The notes below the pieces were generated by a model. That model was not told where the DNA came from and searched no databases. It worked only from the letters and a program-made list of their open reading frames with translations. From Actimicrobium sp. CCC2.4 (GTDB lineage: Bacteria > Pseudomonadota > Gammaproteobacteria > Burkholderiales > Burkholderiaceae_D), in assembly GCF_034347385.1 (NCBI RefSeq), contig NZ_CP133777.1:2976001-3040000 (forward strand): 64,000 bases of DNA, read 5' to 3'. Position 1 is the first letter of the stretch, and each line of letters begins with the position of its first letter. Position numbers and translations under genes: made by a program. Shown in pieces: positions 61,198 through 64,000 of the stretch.

Positions 61198-61210
61198 AAT
61201 TTCCTCAATG

Positions 61211-61235
61211 AAAAACGGCGAGCCGAAGCCCGCCG
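61211..61235 (-). terminator. Hairpin with T-tract after the capsid gene
   Basis: Minus-strand stem CGGCG..GC / GC..CGCCG with a tight TTCG loop, then five T. It lies in the 47-nt gap after the capsid stop and ends 13 nt before the ATG of the 56-residue gene. Confidence 0.65.
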
Positions 61236-61244
61236 CTGGTTACT

Positions 61245-62447
61245 TTAGGTCGAAGAGTTGGTGTAGACCTTGACTGCGGCAGGCTCCATCAGGTTGCCGC
61301 CTGAGCGAGTCCACCCACAAAAACCTACTTGATTTTTCAATGCAAAATTCGAATCATCAAAGCGGCGAAGGGTAGTCGTGCCTGCAACGTCACGGATCAT
61401 GTATTGGCTGAAATCACCAAACGCGATTGATTTAGCATTTGCCGCCATAACTGGTACGTCATCGTTGATGGTGTATGCATAGCCGCACAGAGTCGATGGC
61501 ACGCCCTCTGCAATGCCTTCCATGTCGCCTGGATTCCAAATCGGACGGCCGGTGGTGTCTTTGAGCTTACGTACAACTGCCAGTGAAAAATCGTTCATCA
61601 TGAATCGGCCTGCACCACGATAGGCACGGTTGACCGAGTGAATCAAATCAATCAGGTCGTCGTAAGTCGCGGTCAATGTTTGACCGGAAACGCCGACCTT
61701 GCCAACACCAGCGCGAGGAATCACGCCGTCCGGCAGCGTCGTGCCAGCGCCGACTGTGAAGTGAGTATTTTGGATACGTGCAATACGGGTTGCCAGGCGA
61801 GCAACGACGAAACCGACCACATCAATTGCGCTGTCTTGGATCAACTCAAGTGGCAAGGCGATTTGATTCGATGTGTAGTAAAACGGATTCAGCGAAATCG
61901 TCCCGAAGGTCACATCAGCGGAATTGACGACCGTATTCTGGCCGACGATTGCGCCGACCTCTGCGGTGCCGTCGCTGGTAGGCCAGTTCATTGAGTTACC
62001 GCCAGCAGTAGACATTGCTGTAGCGACATCGCGCATACCACCGAATGCCTTCATTTTTTCGACGACCATCGTGGCGATTTCAGCCGGAACAGTGAAGCCA
62101 CCCTCTGCCGCTGTCGTTGTAGACATGGCGTTACGGATTGCAAGCGCCTGCTCGTGCGTGACATTGGCACCATTGCGCAGATACAGCGCTACGGCCGACA
62201 TTGCATCAATCGTATGCTCATCTTCTTTTTTTGCAGGGGCGGCATTGAAGAACGAATCAGCGTCGATTTCACGCATCTTCTCAGCTGCTTTGATCTGGCC
62301 TTTGGTCAAGTCGATTTCGTTGGTGTAACCGTCAAAAGTCGCTTGCTCTTCCTTTGACCAAGTTTGATCGCCCTTTTCGGCAAGCAGGTGGTTAGCTGAT
62401 TTGGCGAGTGCGGCAATTTTCTCGCGCTGTGCTGTGATTGTTTTCAT
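61245..62447 (-). CDS. Major capsid protein, HK97 fold
   Basis: 400 residues from ATG 62447. An N-terminal delta/scaffold-like helix segment (about 1-105) probably removed by the protease, then GGFTVPAEIATMVVEKMKAF, ISLNPFYYTSNQIALPLELI, RFMMNDFSLAVVRKLKDTTG and GDFSQYMIRDVAGTTTL, typical of HK97 gp5. A longer upstream frame crosses a terminator hairpin and is not the gene. Builds the icosahedral shell. Confidence 0.88.
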   Translation of the reverse strand: MKTITAQREKIAALAKSANHLLAEKGDQTWSKEEQATFDGYTNEIDLTKGQIKAAEKMREIDADSFFNAAPAKKEDEHTIDAMSAVALYLRNGANVTHEQALAIRNAMSTTTAAEGGFTVPAEIATMVVEKMKAFGGMRDVATAMSTAGGNSMNWPTSDGTAEVGAIVGQNTVVNSADVTFGTISLNPFYYTSNQIALPLELIQDSAIDVVGFVVARLATRIARIQNTHFTVGAGTTLPDGVIPRAGVGKVGVSGQTLTATYDDLIDLIHSVNRAYRGAGRFMMNDFSLAVVRKLKDTTGRPIWNPGDMEGIAEGVPSTLCGYAYTINDDVPVMAANAKSIAFGDFSQYMIRDVAGTTTLRRFDDSNFALKNQVGFCGWTRSGGNLMEPAAVKVYTNSST

Positions 62448-62460
62448 TTGTTTTTTCCAT

Positions 62461-62483
62461 AAAAAAAGGGAGCCGAGGCTCCC
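62461..62483 (-). terminator. Hairpin with T-tract just before the capsid start
   Basis: Minus-strand 7-bp stem GGGAGCC/GGCTCCC with a TCG loop, then seven T. It ends 13 nt before the capsid ATG. Confidence 0.75.
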
Positions 62484-62530
62484 TAGTGGGTGAGGTAGAC
62501 CGACCTCGGCGGATGTAGCGCGAGAGAGCG

Positions 62531-63256
62531 TTACAAAATCTGAATTAGCGACAATCTGTTGGCGTTTGCTGAGGACATAAAAAAACCCGCGACAGGGGCG
62601 GGCTCTGGTTCTGGTTCTGGTTGAGGATCTGGAGTGGGTGCATTTTTGTATGCCCCGAGATTCCATGTGTTTTTCGTTTTGCTCTTCGCTGGAATCACGT
62701 TGTCGATGAAGCCATTCGCAAGCGCTTCGTCGGCAGTCATCCAAGTCTCCGAGTCCATAAGCGCGATGATTTCCGCGTCTGGTTTGCCGGTCTTGTTCGT
62801 GTAATCCGCGATGATCGAGAGTTCGATTTTTTGCAGAATGTCAGCGGTGTCGCGCATGGCCTTCTTATCACCAAAGGCCATGCCGCTAGCGTTGTGGATC
62901 ATAAAAAGCGCCCCTTGGCTCATGTTGATCTCGTTGCAAGCCAAGGCGATGCTTGTGGCTGCACTGGCGCATAGGCTGTCAATATGCGCAACTGTCTTGC
63001 CTGGGAAGCGATCCAGTGCCGCCATGATTGCCCGACCCTCAAACACATCGCCGCCAGGGGAATTCAGATATACATTCAGCACTGGCGCGTCACCAGCCTG
63101 ATTGATCGCATCGATTACCTGCGCCGCACTGACGCCCCAATCTGCGGAAATCACATCGTAGATATAGAGCGAAGCGCCATCAGCGTTTTGCACCAGATTG
63201 ACGGCCTGCGGAGTGCGTGCCAAGTTGTCGATGTGCAGTTGAAATAAGTTGTTCAT
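62531..63256 (-). CDS. ClpP-like prohead protease
   Basis: 241 residues. VYLNSPGGDVFEGRAI, catalytic Ser98 in HIDSLCASAATSIAL, and His121 in FMIHNASGMAFG follow the ClpP/S14 capsid-protease pattern. It matures the capsid and cleaves scaffold. After about residue 205 comes a Pro-Glu repeat (PQPEPEPEPAP) and then GFFMSS to the stop. A terminator-like hairpin (62579-62602) lies inside this C-terminal part. Its ATG overlaps the portal stop (ATGA). Confidence 0.85.
   Translation of the reverse strand: MNNLFQLHIDNLARTPQAVNLVQNADGASLYIYDVISADWGVSAAQVIDAINQAGDAPVLNVYLNSPGGDVFEGRAIMAALDRFPGKTVAHIDSLCASAATSIALACNEINMSQGALFMIHNASGMAFGDKKAMRDTADILQKIELSIIADYTNKTGKPDAEIIALMDSETWMTADEALANGFIDNVIPAKSKTKNTWNLGAYKNAPTPDPQPEPEPEPAPVAGFFMSSANANRLSLIQIL
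62579..62602 (-). terminator. Terminator-like hairpin inside the 3' end of the protease gene
   Basis: Minus-strand stem CCCGC/GCGGG, 7-nt loop, then seven T. The T-tract encodes the GFF residues near the protease C-terminus. It resembles the other late-operon hairpins in stem word and T-tract. Confidence 0.5.
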
Positions 63257-64000
63257 AGTGTCCCTGTATTTGGTTGATCGCGTGGTGCGCGGTATAGCTC
63301 GTCACCGCCTTCTACTGGTGGCATCCGCTTAATTTTTCGGACCTCGTTAACAGTCAAATGTCCGTCACCCGCGCCAGGGCCGCCGAGTGCAGACCGGAAA
63401 TAGGCAGCTTGAGCGCCGCTGTCGCCCTCGATCAGTGCATCACGGTAAAACTCGACAAACTTGCCGGTATCACGTGGAAACAGTTTGCGGTTTAACTCCT
63501 GCTCAATTTTGCGCAGCCACGGCTGTAACGTGTACGTCACGAAAGCACGGCCCATTGATTCGATGCCGCTACCCCATGAGGTTGCGCCGGTTGATTCGTT
63601 AATCATGTAGCCAGGCACACCGAAAGCACGGGCAACATCGAGAACTTGGAACTTGCGGGCTTCGAGCAGCTGAGCATCTTCGGCGCTGAGACTGATTTCC
63701 TTAGCGGCCAGTCCTTCAGTAAGAACTAGCGGGACTTTGTGAAAATTGACGGAGCCAGCGTACTTACTCACGAAAGCGGCTTGCAGCTTGTCAATTTGCT
63801 CCTGCTTCATCACGTTTGGCGTGCTGAGAATGATCGAAGGATGCGCGCCATTCTCAAAAAACTTGCCGCTGTATTCGTCCATCGCCAGTGCGTTACCAAT
63901 TGCCGACCGTGCGCCGTACTGAATTACAGACATTGACCGCAAAGTTAATTCATCGAAGCCAAGGCCGGGGAAGTGGAGGATTTCGGATGGCTCAAACCAT
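63253..64000 (-). CDS. Portal protein, C-terminal part (cut by the window edge)
   Basis: About 248 residues visible, open to the right edge. WFEPSEILHFPGLGFDELTL, MSVIQYGARSAIGNALAMDE, KFFENGAHPSIILSTP, DVARAFGVPGYMINESTGAT and RKLFPRDTGKFVEFYRDALI are typical of HK97-type portals. The dodecameric portal is the DNA gate of the head. Terminase genes are expected further right. Confidence 0.88.
   Translation of the reverse strand, partial: WFEPSEILHFPGLGFDELTLRSMSVIQYGARSAIGNALAMDEYSGKFFENGAHPSIILSTPNVMKQEQIDKLQAAFVSKYAGSVNFHKVPLVLTEGLAAKEISLSAEDAQLLEARKFQVLDVARAFGVPGYMINESTGATSWGSGIESMGRAFVTYTLQPWLRKIEQELNRKLFPRDTGKFVEFYRDALIEGDSGAQAAYFRSALGGPGAGDGHLTVNEVRKIKRMPPVEGGDELYRAPRDQPNTGTL

Noticed and set aside
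1-64000. CRISPR array, restriction system, or known antiphage system
   Set aside because: No regularly spaced repeats and no cas, restriction, retron or CBASS-type genes were found on either strand.

Overview
The window is bacterial chromosome: GC-rich, densely packed, with E. coli-type gshA, a PEP-CTERM exported protein, many c-di-GMP and two-component genes and methyl-accepting chemotaxis proteins of the Oxalobacteraceae type. This suggests a betaproteobacterium of the Burkholderiales, most likely Oxalobacteraceae. The genus cannot be fixed from the sequence.

Positions 1-9244 form a signalling block. It opens with a stressosome module: the end of RsbR, then RsbS, two RsbT-type kinases, an RsbX-like phosphatase, a histidine kinase with an RsbU_N-like front end, a receiver protein and a ParA-like ATPase, nearly all overlapping. 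A second group follows: HTH-receiver protein, Cache histidine kinase, HPt protein and hybrid Cache histidine kinase, which could form a phosphorelay. From 9.3 to 12.7 kb an operon on the minus strand carries a pimeloyl-CoA dehydrogenase-like pair and two MaoC hydratases. From 13 to 40 kb come housekeeping and signalling genes: PEP-CTERM protein, a fused osmolyte-type ABC protein, an orphan NarX-type kinase, gshA, tesB, an HD-GYP/EAL pair, a frameshifted chemotaxis receptor, aceA, an exonuclease-hydratase-SNF2 helicase operon, an HDOD protein, a diguanylate cyclase, and a coupled operon of cupredoxin, GGDEF-EAL, histidine kinase and response regulator.

After tRNA-Arg(ACG) at 40365-40441 the sequence becomes AT-rich and full of debris to about 45.8 kb. 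This stretch holds remnants of IS5-like and IS4-like transposases, a truncated hypothetical gene, a coupled LysE exporter and alkyltransferase-like protein, a pyridoxamine-oxidase-like gene broken by a stop codon, the tail of a PLP decarboxylase, and an IS3-family element of about 1.64 kb.

From about 45.82 kb to the right edge lies the late region of a lambda/HK97-like siphoprophage, bounded on the left by a 3' tRNA fragment that looks like an attachment core. Late genes are on the minus strand, so transcription runs right to left: portal (cut by the window edge), ClpP-like protease, HK97 capsid, connector and completion proteins, tail tube, tail chaperones G/GT with a visible -1 frameshift site, a small cargo region, tape measure, distal tail proteins, J-like tip protein, small membrane protein, holin, endolysin and nested Rz/Rz1. 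Terminator-like hairpins sit just ahead of several late-gene start codons. Integrase, repressor and terminase are not in the window.

The best candidates for unusual biology are the stressosome wired to a histidine kinase/receiver/ParA output, the cupredoxin-c-di-GMP-two-component operon, and the hairpins and cargo genes of the prophage late operon. All functional assignments come from reading motifs; no database search was possible.
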